From Trichoplax sp. H2 (lineage: Eukaryota; Placozoa; Uniplacotomia; Trichoplacea): DNA of 64,000 bases. Below the pieces are notes generated by a model. The model was not told where the DNA came from and did no database searches. It saw only the letters and a program-made list of their open reading frames with translations. Positions within the stretch are counted from its first letter, which is position 1; the number at the start of each line of letters is the position of its first letter. A program made the position numbers and the translations under genes. Shown one piece after another: positions 14,600 to 29,610 of this stretch. The stretch is taken from NCBI GenBank assembly GCA_003344405.1, contig NOWV01000085.1, forward strand, positions 62,001-126,000. Reading direction: 5' to 3'.

Positions 14600-14920
14600 G
14601 AACGAGTGGTGTGCACTATACAAAGTCAGCATAGCACCGGGGGCTCCTGTGGTGTCGCTGACTGCAAACCAATCGCATTGACAATGTCACTCCATGACAC
14701 GTAGGATCAGTATAATGTATGTGTCAGCAGGTCGCTTTATGTGCGGTTGTCGCGTAGTACAGTGTGACATGGATCACTCTGTTGACATGCTGGCTGATTC
14801 ACCCATCATTACACGGTTCTCGAGCACTTGCTGCCACACTAGTGGTGAGATGTTGATGGTCTGAAACAGGACCGATCATCTTGAGTGTCCAAGTCTATTT
14901 TCACATTTACTCCAAGCTTT
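14600..14920. other. GC-richer block upstream of the TRIO-like gene
   Basis: This stretch is visibly richer in G and C than its surroundings (for example CACCGGGGGCTCC and GTCGCTGACTGC near 14,635-14,665). It lies 0.7-1 kb upstream of the TRIO-like start, on the side where its promoter would be. It could hold promoter or 5' UTR sequence, but no defined element is recognised. Confidence 0.25.
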
Positions 14921-14939
14921 GACTGCAATCAAGTAATGT

Positions 14940-15420
14940 TTTGTAACACTGTACCGTACCGGAACCGGAGAGTACTGTACAGTGTACAGTGTACAGTGCA
15001 CAGAGATTCTTCTTGAAGTACTGTACACTGTACAGTACTGCCCAAGAATGCTTTGAAAAAAAATAAGAATTCACTAGTACGGTACGGTACTATTGCAGTA
15101 CTGTACATAGAGATTCATCTTGAACTTTATTTAACACAGTATGACGAAATATTTTATTTATTCCAGTGTTGTACTGTAGCTTGTGCAACAATAGTTTACA
15201 CTGTATTCATTCATAGCCTTGTATTTCTGCTATCTTGCTATGCCGTAATAGGTCATACTTGAGTAGCTAAGTTGTTTCGACTCAGAGAAATGGTTTTCCA
15301 AAACGTAGAGGGAAGAAAAAAAATTTTCTTTTCCTATCCATGGTCTCCATGATCGTGATTACACAGATGTTCCCATTTGCTCCAGTATACAATGTCACTG
15401 TACAGTACTGTAGACCACAA
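14940..15420. repeat. Cluster of GTAC-centred palindromes
   Basis: Overlapping palindromic words built from TACTGTAC, GTACAGT and GTACCGTAC are packed here: GTACTGTACAGTGTACAGTG near 14,971, GTACTGTACACTGTACAGTA near 15,018, GGTACGGTAC near 15,080, CAGTACTGTACA near 15,096 and TGTACAGTACTGTA near 15,399. Similar words recur at 16,165-16,235, 16,960 and 17,450-17,480. No coding sequence is supported. Confidence 0.7.
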
Positions 15421-15920
15421 TCTGAAAAGAGAGTGACACCAAGTGGTCGTTCACTGAAGTGATTGAACGCTGCCCGACTCGTTTTTCCCCTCATTCTACT
15501 CTCTACTCTACCACTGGAAGCGTTACCCTACTGTATCAAAAGCAATCTTTCTTGCAGCTCTGTATGCAGCGTTGCGGACATACGGTAGAGTTGAAATAAT
15601 AATTAGCAATAGAATTGTCCTCCTCATTTTTAGTATATAGAGCGACCATTTTGCATCGCTAACGATAGGTTGATCTGCAACTTGAAGTGGCCGTTGTGAC
15701 TCGTTGAGTGCAAGAAATGGTGCTGAACAGTTTGCTGATTATCATCTCTTTGAACACTCAACATGCATACTACAGTTGCGTATAAACATGCACTACCAAA
15801 AAAGTAAAAATACCTGACCAAGGTATTTTTTAGTTGTCCAATGTCCATGCCTGGGTTTTGTACTGTACTCCTATATACAGTAGTATAAAACCACCTTGGA
15901 CATCGTGGACAGTAACAGAC

Positions 15921-16030
15921 ATACAGGGTGTCCATAAATTATCCCAGCGCACAAATTTAAAATTAGCATTGCCAAATCGAGCAGTAATTTGCCCCCCAAA
16001 ATCTACTGAAATGTAGAGTAATAAATAACC
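15921..16030. mobile_element. Possible DNA-transposon end (uncertain)
   Basis: ACATACAGGGTGTCCATAAA near 15,921 resembles the terminal motif (CAGGGTGTCC...) of many mariner-like and related DNA transposons. I could not find a matching inverted copy or any transposase-like protein nearby, so this is at most a solo end or a chance match. Confidence 0.2.
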
Positions 16031-17086
16031 TATCATAATGTGAAAACTTGAAAGCTGTACGGTTCACTTGAAATGACCATTGACCAATACTGTAAATCGC
16101 CTGCGCGTTTTAGTGATGGAACTCATGGAAGTCCCATTGTCCGTCCATCTCTCTTTCAACTACAGTACCAAATTACTACGAATAGTACTGTATGTACAGT
16201 ACAATAGAGTTCTGTACTGTACTGTATACTGTAAGTGCAAGTGGGTCACCCGCGCCAGCCGTAGTCTGCCACCGTGCTTTGAAAATCAAATGGCTGATTC
16301 TGGGTATGCTGCTGGAGGTCTGCGTTCCAGTGCTTGCCAAGGATAATCATGATGGAATTCTGCTTGGCCATTACTATACTGCAAATAAGAAGAGATTAAT
16401 ACAGTGTAAGAAGAGTTAAACTCAAGCCTACAATATCTTAAAAGAAATGAGCATGATATTGACTTTGACGGTAGTTTTGTACGAAGAAAGTGGCTGTGTA
16501 GACCTGTTGTAAAGAGTACACTGTTGCTGTTAGAAATGGATAATTCCTTCGTCAACCCTTCATTTCAGTCTTTAACCTGCTATGCGTTTACTGTATTTAG
16601 TGCTGTTGCAAAGCGTCTTAAAGCCTAAAACTTGAAATACTGTTTTTTCTTACAGTAATCCATTCAAGAGTAAAATTACACTCATTTCTTCATCATTTTA
16701 ACAGAGATTCTTGGATGAAATAAAGGTACGACTCTACTCTGGCTCTACCTTGAATATTTCAAGATACAGTAATCTACTCTTGGCCCACGTACGGTGGCTT
16801 TTACTGTATTTTTACTAACTGCTGGTTTTCTATCTAGATTTCTCTTGGTTTAATTCTCTTTAAAGTACACTTTTACAAGGTAGATTTTATAGCATTTTGA
16901 CACTAAGACAACCCAGTATCCTTATATCTCTTACTATAGCAAAATATTAATTATACAGTACTGTATATACGTGTATATATATACTGTATTTAAAGTTCAT
17001 TAATGATTAGTTACAGTGCATATTAGTCTTTGTTTTGTCGACGAGAGCAACGGCAGGCATACTGTACGTAGAAGATGGACTTGACT

Positions 17087-17334
17087 TCATATTATTGATG
17101 TAACGTATGTCGTAGGAAATAGTGCGGAGCCCATCCCTGTTCCATAGTGATTTTTCCTTCGTGCCAATTCTATAGTTTTACTTCTCGCACTGTAAAGGAA
17201 ATTATATCATCTGTTTTACCTTCATATTTTCGCCACCATTTCTGATATAATCGACAGTGTTGCTGATATCGATGAGTGAGGTTACTGAGGTAAATACGCA
17301 TAGCTTGCAATCCGTAAAAATGAGCACCACACAT
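17087..17334 (-). CDS. Possible small two-exon protein of unknown function
   Basis: A minus-strand open segment (17220-17334) reads MCGAHFYGLQAMRIYLSNL and continues with a basic, aromatic-rich stretch (HRYQQHCRLYQKWWRKYE). It ends at a plausible donor (G|GTAAAA). A plausible acceptor (TATAG) near 17169 opens a second segment in the same phase, ending LARRKNHYGTGMGSALFP and a short tail before a stop at 17087. Together about 65 residues. I do not recognise the family. It would be divergent from the RsfS gene with about 400 bp between them, so the two could share a promoter. The composition looks more protein-like than neighbouring chance frames, but evidence is thin; an upstream exon is also possible. 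Confidence 0.3.
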
Positions 17335-17730
17335 ACAACTACTGACTGACACTAAATTTTATTGCCGTTAAATCAATGGATGAAACGTATGTTGATCAAT
17401 AGCAGAACCATAAGTCTTCTGTAATAATATCTTTCTTTCCTTTATCCGACTACTGTACTGTACAGTATACAGTATAACGGATATTTCGCAGTATTGATTA
17501 CCTTGATATACCTGTACTCGTGACTAGTGCCGAAATATGTATGTATGCATGTAGGAATTATTTCTTACATGTGTAACGACTGTAAGTAGTTACTCGAATG
17601 GATCAATTGATGTAACAATTAGTGCCTGAATAGTGAAGTACCCTACGGTTGTTGATTTCTAATGACTTGAAGTAATCTCTAATATCTGATAAATATTGAC
17701 AGGAGAGACTTCTACAGCTCACAAGACGCC

Positions 17731-18897
17731 ATGAATTTCACAATCTTCTCTCGGTTTCTTAACCCCATAACAAAACACCGTCCTATTAACCTGAATGGTT
17801 ATCATCGATATTATGCTACTTATTGGTTAAATCATAATAGGCCTTGCAAAAATCCAGAATCGACATTAAGTTGCTATAGGCATCAGCATCACCATACCTG
17901 GATTCAAAAGGATGTTCTATCAAACATGAAAGGAGCTTTGGCTAACTTTGGTGGTAGTTTTTCCTTCTTGACCAATTCCACCTCCAACTACCTATCCGTC
18001 GCACAAGTAACTGATCTACTTCGACAGGAGAGAGGAAAAGATGTCTGTGCCATCAATATATCTCCTGAATATTGCTATGTTGATCATATTGTTATTTGTA
18101 GTGGTTCATCTACACGTCATCTTAGAGGAATGGCAACTTCGTTGAAATCTCAGGTAAACATAGACAACAGTGAATACGGTAGTATTCAATTTTGTCGAAT
18201 CTGTTTAAAATGTATACCAATACAGTAGCACCATCATTCTAAAATGAGATAATCAATTATATTATTAAGCATGGCTGTTCGTCCACTTTACAAACTATGA
18301 AATGCTCTTTCGATCATTTATATAATTTAAATTTTACAACTACGTCGTATGCCTGTATTTCTCGAAACGTGTATCACCACCTTTTAGCATGAGTTTGTAA
18401 AAATGAAGCGTTAATATGCGCTAATTGTATACTGTACCATGGACTACTAGAAATAGCTGTACTAGGATCAATCAATTTTTACCTAGTGGTACATTTTTTA
18501 CCAGAATCCTTGAAAATTTATACCGTGCATAAAATTACTGTAATAAACTTAAATTAGGATTTTCAACTTTTTTTCATAATGTTCGTTGATATCATCGCCG
18601 GCAAATTTTGTATTATAGTCCAATGATGCATTCCTTGTTAATAAGGTATCCTTGTTCTTGCCTCTGTAGTTTCGTGGAAAGCATCTGCCTGGTATTGGCA
18701 AAGTACTTATCGAAGGAGAGGACTGTCAAGATTGGATGGCAATTGATATTGGAAATATGGTAGTCCATTTTTTCTTACCGGAAACTCGCGAGAAATATCA
18801 GTTGGAAAAGTTATGGCTACTAGGACCGCAATATGATGATTTAACTATTTCAATGTCACTGACGGAGGATCTAATGAATAAGCACTGGAACAAATGA
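17731..18897 (+). CDS. MALSU1: Mitochondrial ribosomal silencing factor (RsfS/MALSU1 family)
   Basis: Members bind the large mitochondrial ribosomal subunit (uL14 side) during assembly and block premature joining with the small subunit. Exon 1 is 17731-18153 and exon 2 is 18670-18897, joined in phase 0 across a 516-bp intron with GT-AG ends; 217 residues. Residues 1 to about 60 are rich in Arg, His and Asn with almost no acidic residues, as expected for a mitochondrial presequence. The RsfS fold follows: a start like [19 protein letters not shown], then [20 protein letters not shown] at the exon 1 end, and in exon 2 [20 protein letters not shown] and YQLEKLW. These match the family's Y-x-D-hhhI-SG-S-xRH and D-hG-hhVHhh-p-R-p-Y-LE-LW signatures. 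The stop follows at the usual family length. Transcribed on the opposite strand to its neighbours. Confidence 0.93.
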
Positions 18898-20751
18898 ATA
18901 TTGATGATACGGATTCTTCAGTGAGAACACGAAAGCTCCAACTGATAGGTAATTTTAGTACCATAATGGACAGGATGACAATTACAATTGTGTAATAATT
19001 AATTAATGCGATATTTGCTACTTCTTGCATTAATCATGTTATTACTAGAGTGTAAGATAAATTAGGAAGCGAATGTATTATAAATATCATAGACTAACAT
19101 GCATTAAAAGATCGAAATGACGCATTAATATTTTATTATGTTGCATTCTATTGTTCTATTTTATTACGCCATGCTTGTTAATATGACTTTATAATTTTCA
19201 CCTTTTAAAAGAAACTTAAGGTGATTTTGTTGCTATAACATCAGTCTAATTGAGTGATTGAAATATACAAGTGATAGAGACGTAAACATCACCGGAGATT
19301 TTATCTACGCCCAGCAATGTCTTATTTACCGGATTTTATTCTTAAAGTACAAGATATTAAGTGTAATTTACAAACAATGTAATGAAAATTGTAATTTTCA
19401 CTCCATAATGAAATGCAAAATGGAAGAATCTAAATAACCGAGTTTTAGAGATTTTATGTTTGTGGCAATAAAATAACTGGATTGCATCTATTTATATGAA
19501 TTATTTGACAATTGTTCAGATAATTACGACCTAATATTAAGAAATTACGTCAGCGGCAACGCTGGCACAGCTAATACTTTTATTATAGTCCAAAAAAATT
19601 TATTTGTGTGATTAGCGTGTGCAAAACATGTACAGTACTTTACTGTCAATCTTGGAGCAAGTAAAGTAGTACATCCGAACCTATTTCATACATTCCCAGG
19701 TACCGTACTTTAGATCATTTCTAATTTCTAATGTACAGTATATCATTTTTCGTTATGATTGCTATATTTTGGTCTTAATATGCTATCTATCAATGTCTAC
19801 TTATTGATTTATTACTTACTAGTCAATACACAGTGTTAGGAGAAAAATGACAAGAATTTCCTTCGAGAAAAATTACGAGTGTTATTTATCATAAACCAAC
19901 ATACTATGGGTCATCTTATTTATACCTAATCACAGATACTACAGTAGTCCTCAGTTCGTTAGGAAAGAAAAATTGAGAAATATACATAAACAATATTGAT
20001 AATAAATCATCATTATCACTGTTAATGAGATTTTTTTCAAGTAATAACATTATAAGTATCCAGTAGTAATTACTAAATTCCATTTTCATTTCTATCAATA
20101 CAGCAGCACCTTTCTATTATAATTCCTTTCAATAGATTAAAAAAATACTAAGATCTGATAAACTTGCAGCAATTCTATGATACAAGCAAATTGTTAAACA
20201 TAAGTATTTGTTACGCCAAACAGTCGCTAATCTTAAAAGCAAACGGGTATTTAGGACGATGAATGATAATGAATTATATTATACGTACAAGCAGGTTTAG
20301 TAATTCTAGAAATTGATTGATTGATGTACTGTTAATTGTATAGTATATGGATTGACGATAGTTATTTTATATACGAGTGTACATTATATACACTACTGTA
20401 ATTTGTGATCATATATATGATGCTAAAATGGCTGTAATGGTAAATTTAGCGTATACATACGCGTATAATAATGCATTTGTTTACTTTGTTGATTTATGAC
20501 GAAGATCGTAGAGATTATCATAAGAGATTACAAATATTCAATATAACTGTACACTGTACAGTGTACACACGATGCATTACTATAAGTATCGAGAAATTTT
20601 ATAACACATTAGTAGGCGTGACGTTTACGCATTGCAACTTATTATTCGTAAAATGTATAGAGTTCACTTTTTCTAATTTCAAAATCCTACATCGAAAAAT
20701 TTAAAATATCTAGAGAAAAATTTTTTCCATTAATTAATTAACGTAGATCAA
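18898..20751. other. Intergenic, AT-rich, no gene seen
   Basis: This lies between two convergent genes (RsfS-like on plus, receptor kinase on minus), so it should contain both 3' UTRs. GTAC words occur near 19,627, 19,733 and 20,545-20,570. No further exon or RNA gene is recognised. Confidence 0.5.
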
Positions 20752-25062
<4,311 letters not shown>

Positions 25063-25254
25063 CTTTATTATAAAGAATGTGAAAGAAATTTTACATCGGA
25101 GATTTCAGCATATTAATATGAATTAGAATGCACTATTATGTCAGAAGCCTTATCAATTAATGGGGATTAAAGTTTTAGAATTTGCGAACAGCAGATAATT
25201 TATTAAATAGCGATATACAACTAGCTTTAAGATATTAGTTAATACCGAGACTTA

Positions 25255-26060
25255 ATGTCTATTTTTAACAACGATAGCTTATTTATTTATCGTATGATAC
25301 TGTTAAGGATTAGGAATAAAATATCTGTCAGTAGTTCTAGATGATATAGAAAACATGATGTTAGAAAGTAAAACCGAATTTTGACCCGTGTAGCCTAATT
25401 GCACTACGACATAGTTCACAATTAGAAATTCGAATGTCTATTAGTACTTCTTTATTCGCCAACATATTTAATTAAAGATAATATGGAAATGGCTGTACCA
25501 GGCAATAAGACCTATTATTAAGAACAGCAGCATATTTATCGGTGGGATACTGTTAAGGGCTAGAAATTAAAACATCTATCAGTAATTATACGGGTAGATT
25601 CGTCTATCCATCCCAATATGATACTGTAGTACTAGAAAATAAAGTATATTTTTAATAATTGCAGGGTATTTATGGTAAGTCACTACTAATGAATAGATAT
25701 GAAAATGCCTGCCAGTAATTATAGATTATTTTATCCATCCAAAATTTAAAGATGATACGGATACGATAGTTGCAGAAAATAAAGCCGTTTTTAACATCGA
25801 CATCGTGTTATTGTAGGACGCTGTTAGTAAAAGCTAGAAATTAAAATGACTATTCGTAATTCTAGATTCGTCCATCTACTCAAAGATGATATAAAGATGA
25901 TAATACGCGAAAATCAGACAAAGTTTTAAGGACAGCACTTATCCAAAAATAAAACATTTTAAACAAGAGCAACGTATTTATCGTAGAGCATTGTTAAATT
26001 TTAAGGATTAAAAATTAAAGTGTCTATCGGTACTTCTGGAATCGCCTTGTCCCACTCTGA
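25255..26060. repeat. Degenerate ~140-bp tandem repeat, about five units
   Basis: Units begin near 25,255, 25,510, 25,655, 25,795 and 25,965. Each has TATTTATCGTA-like sequence, a short spacer, GATACTGTTAAGG, AGAAATTAAAATxTCTATC, AGTAATTCTAGAT and then GAAAATAAAxCCGTTTTTAA. Copies differ by many substitutions and indels; the first gap is larger, perhaps from a degraded unit. No protein is encoded. Confidence 0.55.
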
Positions 26061-29000
26061 TTTACTGACAAAAATATTATAATTATTTACTATATTTTGC
26101 GGTTTTTCAACATCTGTCATGTCCTATCAATCTCTTTTCATCAGTGTCCATATTCAAGACGAAATCTTGGAAATTAAAAAAACTGGCTGTTTAAGAGTTT
26201 GTAGTAGTTATAAATAACGGGTACAAGTGGGGCCTATTTGCTGGATCATTTCCGCATTGAATGGCGGTTAAAAAATATTATACCTTTACCGAATAGTATC
26301 AATGAAGGATTATTCAATTATCTACAAGAAAAGAGCTGTATCATTTCATAACGGTTAGACAATTTACGATAATGTCTCTTCAACAATTTCAATTGAGCTA
26401 ATTCCACTATTGTCAATACACAACGGTCAGTCATTGTCCATTTTACGTTCTAATATCGCATATGGATGTCCTGCCGATAATCATAAGGGAATCAAAATTG
26501 TCATATAATAGCTAGTATTTGATCTGATGAAAAAACTACATGACATCAGATAGTCATCATAGTCATGATAGTGGATTGATATATATATATAAATATAAAC
26601 TATAAACTAGACATATCCAAGATGATGGTAACAAATTAACCCGTGAGAATTTCATCGTAATGCAAGGTGCAGTAAAGGCTTAACCGTAGGTAAAAAACGT
26701 GTCTAGCTGCATAGAGTATCCTACTGGTTACAAGTTATTATCTTGAAAAGATTTGGGGTAAAGTACAATTGATCGAAAGTAAATGATAGCTAGTATAGCT
26801 TATAAAACATTGGTGTGGAAACTTTACCGTTAGATATTCAAGAAATAATTATTTCTACTGTTAGCTTACGGTTAAAAAATAATTAATAATCGATCCATGA
26901 TCATTACGTTGATCTCTAGATTCTATAGATTGATTATCAGTTAATAAAGTGATGTAGATTAAATACTTAAATTATTCTTCTAGGTTAAGTAGGAAAAGCT
27001 TGAAAAAGTGTAGGGATTAATTTAATCACTACCGTCTTCAAATAATACTTTTATATCGTTAGGCTAGAGCGTGATAGGATACGCAAATCTTTCGGTTAGT
27101 AATGATTAAAATAAGTCATCCTGTATTAATTGGTAACCGATATCAAAGGAGGATCGAATTGTATAACTAATCATTCTAGTAGAGTGAGTGATAATTATGA
27201 GAGCTAAAATAAATAGTGACGAATTTCTTTATCACTACAGTATATTTATTCTGCTATTTACAGTTGCAGCTAATGGTTCAATTGATTGATAATCCCAACC
27301 TTCTCCACGCTTTCTGAAGGAAAATTTTGATAACAATTATTATGCAGCAAGTCTTGAACTACAGAGGTGCAGCTAACTCCCATTCTATTTTTTCATGATA
27401 ATACTAAATGGTGTGACAACTTACAGAAGATCAATTAGCCTATTCTAGATGAGTGTACGAAGAATCTCTGCCGAGCAGATTAAAACATATCATTAAAAGT
27501 ATTGAATTGAGTATTTTTTCTATTGATGGCACTATGAAAATACTTTTAGCGATTAATCTTAACATGATCAAAATTGTCTAACTAAGTTCGTGATGATGAA
27601 CTATTATTTGATCTCGGTAACGCAAACTATATTTATGAAAGTAAAATTGAATTTGACCTTATTGCTAGCATAGTATCAATGTACCTTAAAAAATAGAAGG
27701 TTTTGAGTTAAACAAATAAATAAATGATTTCAATCTAGTTTTTATAGATATAATCAAAGTAAACGGTATCTGATGATCAACAGTGATGATGATAATGATA
27801 TTGCGTCTCGTTAAAAATAATAGAAAAACAGACCTGGAATCGCTTCGATGTAAGCAATCTTTTTCCACGCCAAGAATATAAATAGGATACTGAAGGCAGT
27901 TATTACCTTCATATCTAGTAATGAACATCAATTAAATTTGATCGAGTAGGAGAATCAAGGCGAAAAGATAAGATCAAGAAATTCTTGTTCTCCACACTTG
28001 TTATCGACTTTTAAAATGTTCAAGGATGGGAAAAATTTATCGAACAGTTAATTAGATCCAGACTTTGCAGTACAGGATGGAGACAGCAAACAGTGCTAGG
28101 TTATCCTAGTCTTCAGGGTATATAGTGACTTAGTAAATAAGCGATCAACATTTATGTTTACCTAATACATGTGTACAGTACACTAGACTATTCCATCCTG
28201 AATGGATGAGTAGTTGACAATTAATATACTTGAGTACTATGTTTTCGCGCAGTAGCATACTATTGTTGAGTCAAATTGGGTGTGATCTTGCTTCTCAATG
28301 GTACTACCTACATACTGCACGTATAGCTACTGCAAAACTTGGTGGGAACGACTTTAAGCAGGGCTTGGATAATTTTATTATGGGCAAGTCTATTATCAGT
28401 CTTCCGTCCATAAAAAGAGGCTGTAAAATATAATTCTGTACCAGAAGATTTTAGATAGGTTGATCACTAATGATCAATTACGCTACCGCATCATAGTCAG
28501 TATATAAAGTATGGTATCTATTATAGTATAAAAGAACTGGTGGTCACATAGTCAAGGTTATTACAATGTTGCGCTTAGTTGCATTACATACGAGATACAA
28601 AGCTATTTTAGTAATGTATTAACTTATTTAAGAATAATTTAAAGAAAAAGCAATATGAGAAATTATTGTTTACCGTAAATCATCCGATTAGCGTTACGAG
28701 TGACACAGTAGACTATTAATATTGTAGGGTTATAATTAACAGTTGTAAGTAATTAATGGAATTATCTAAACCATCACGGTATGTATATGCACGTAATACA
28801 AACTATAGGGCGAAGAATTAGCCAACAATTTTGATCTGCAAAAGAGGTAGCGCCCAAATACCGATTTCAAACTAAAAATTGTGCTATTAGCGAGTTCTCA
28901 CTTTCCCGTTAGCTGGATACTGATTTTAAAGGTTGAAAACTGAAACGTTGTTTTCATATTAATGGTCATTGGCTATGCAGTCCATTCAGTTAGCAACAAA

Positions 29001-29610
29001 TCATTATAACTACTTGCTATAGAGTGATATACAGCACATGGACAATTGAACATAAAACATCACAGTAGTTATTTGAACAGTATATCAATCATGGACAAAT
29101 TTTTTTATTCGGCATAGACAATAAATGATTCCATCAATGAATGAATACGCTACAAAATATAAAGCAATATTATTACATCAGCTCTATCATTCAATTAAGT
29201 AGTGTCGTTCAATAGGCTACTAAAAAAATGACATTATCTTCGTTATTCCAAATTGAACACCATTAAATTACGCGTTCTTTTCGTACAACATCACTAATAT
29301 GATACAACGTAGAAAACATCTCTTTGGAGTTTCTATTTCACCATGTGAAACATTAATTTAAACAACGTAATACTGCCTGTAAAGCCTGCTTACACACACA
29401 TGATATAGCGAGGTAAAAAAATTACAATACCCAAAAATTTCGAACTCCTTCATTTTAGCCTCTATAGATTCCTATTTTACATCAGAGTGCTTGGTAGCTC
29501 AAGCTTTGCTTGAAATAGAATTCTAAATTGCATTGCATTTAATACTACTTGCATTCAAAATAATAGTGGCCGGCAAGCGCTTGATGTCAACAACATCAAA
29601 TTGCCTAATT
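26061..29610. other. Intergenic, AT-rich, no gene supported
   Basis: Apart from the doubtful exon near 27.3 kb and an (AT)n run near 26,580, I see no exons, RNA genes or repeats worth naming. A plus-strand frame beginning with ATG at 28239 (64 codons) has no recognisable features. The region between the receptor kinase and the DIP2 3' end should include the kinase promoter. Confidence 0.45.
27300..27380 (-). other. Possible upstream extracellular exon of the receptor kinase
   Basis: A minus-strand segment after a TTAG acceptor reads CTSVVQDLLHNNCYQNFP and ends near a GT at an AAG|GTTGGG junction. Its two cysteines and position upstream of the receptor kinase would suit another extracellular piece. 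It has no clear family match and could be chance. Confidence 0.2.

Noticed and set aside
16080-16419. Plus-strand frames of 75-88 codons as a transposase fragment
   Set aside because: They run through a GTAC palindrome cluster, and no catalytic or DNA-binding motif is present.
28239-28433. Plus-strand 64-codon frame as a small gene
   Set aside because: No conserved motif, signal peptide or splice context was seen; length is within chance expectation.
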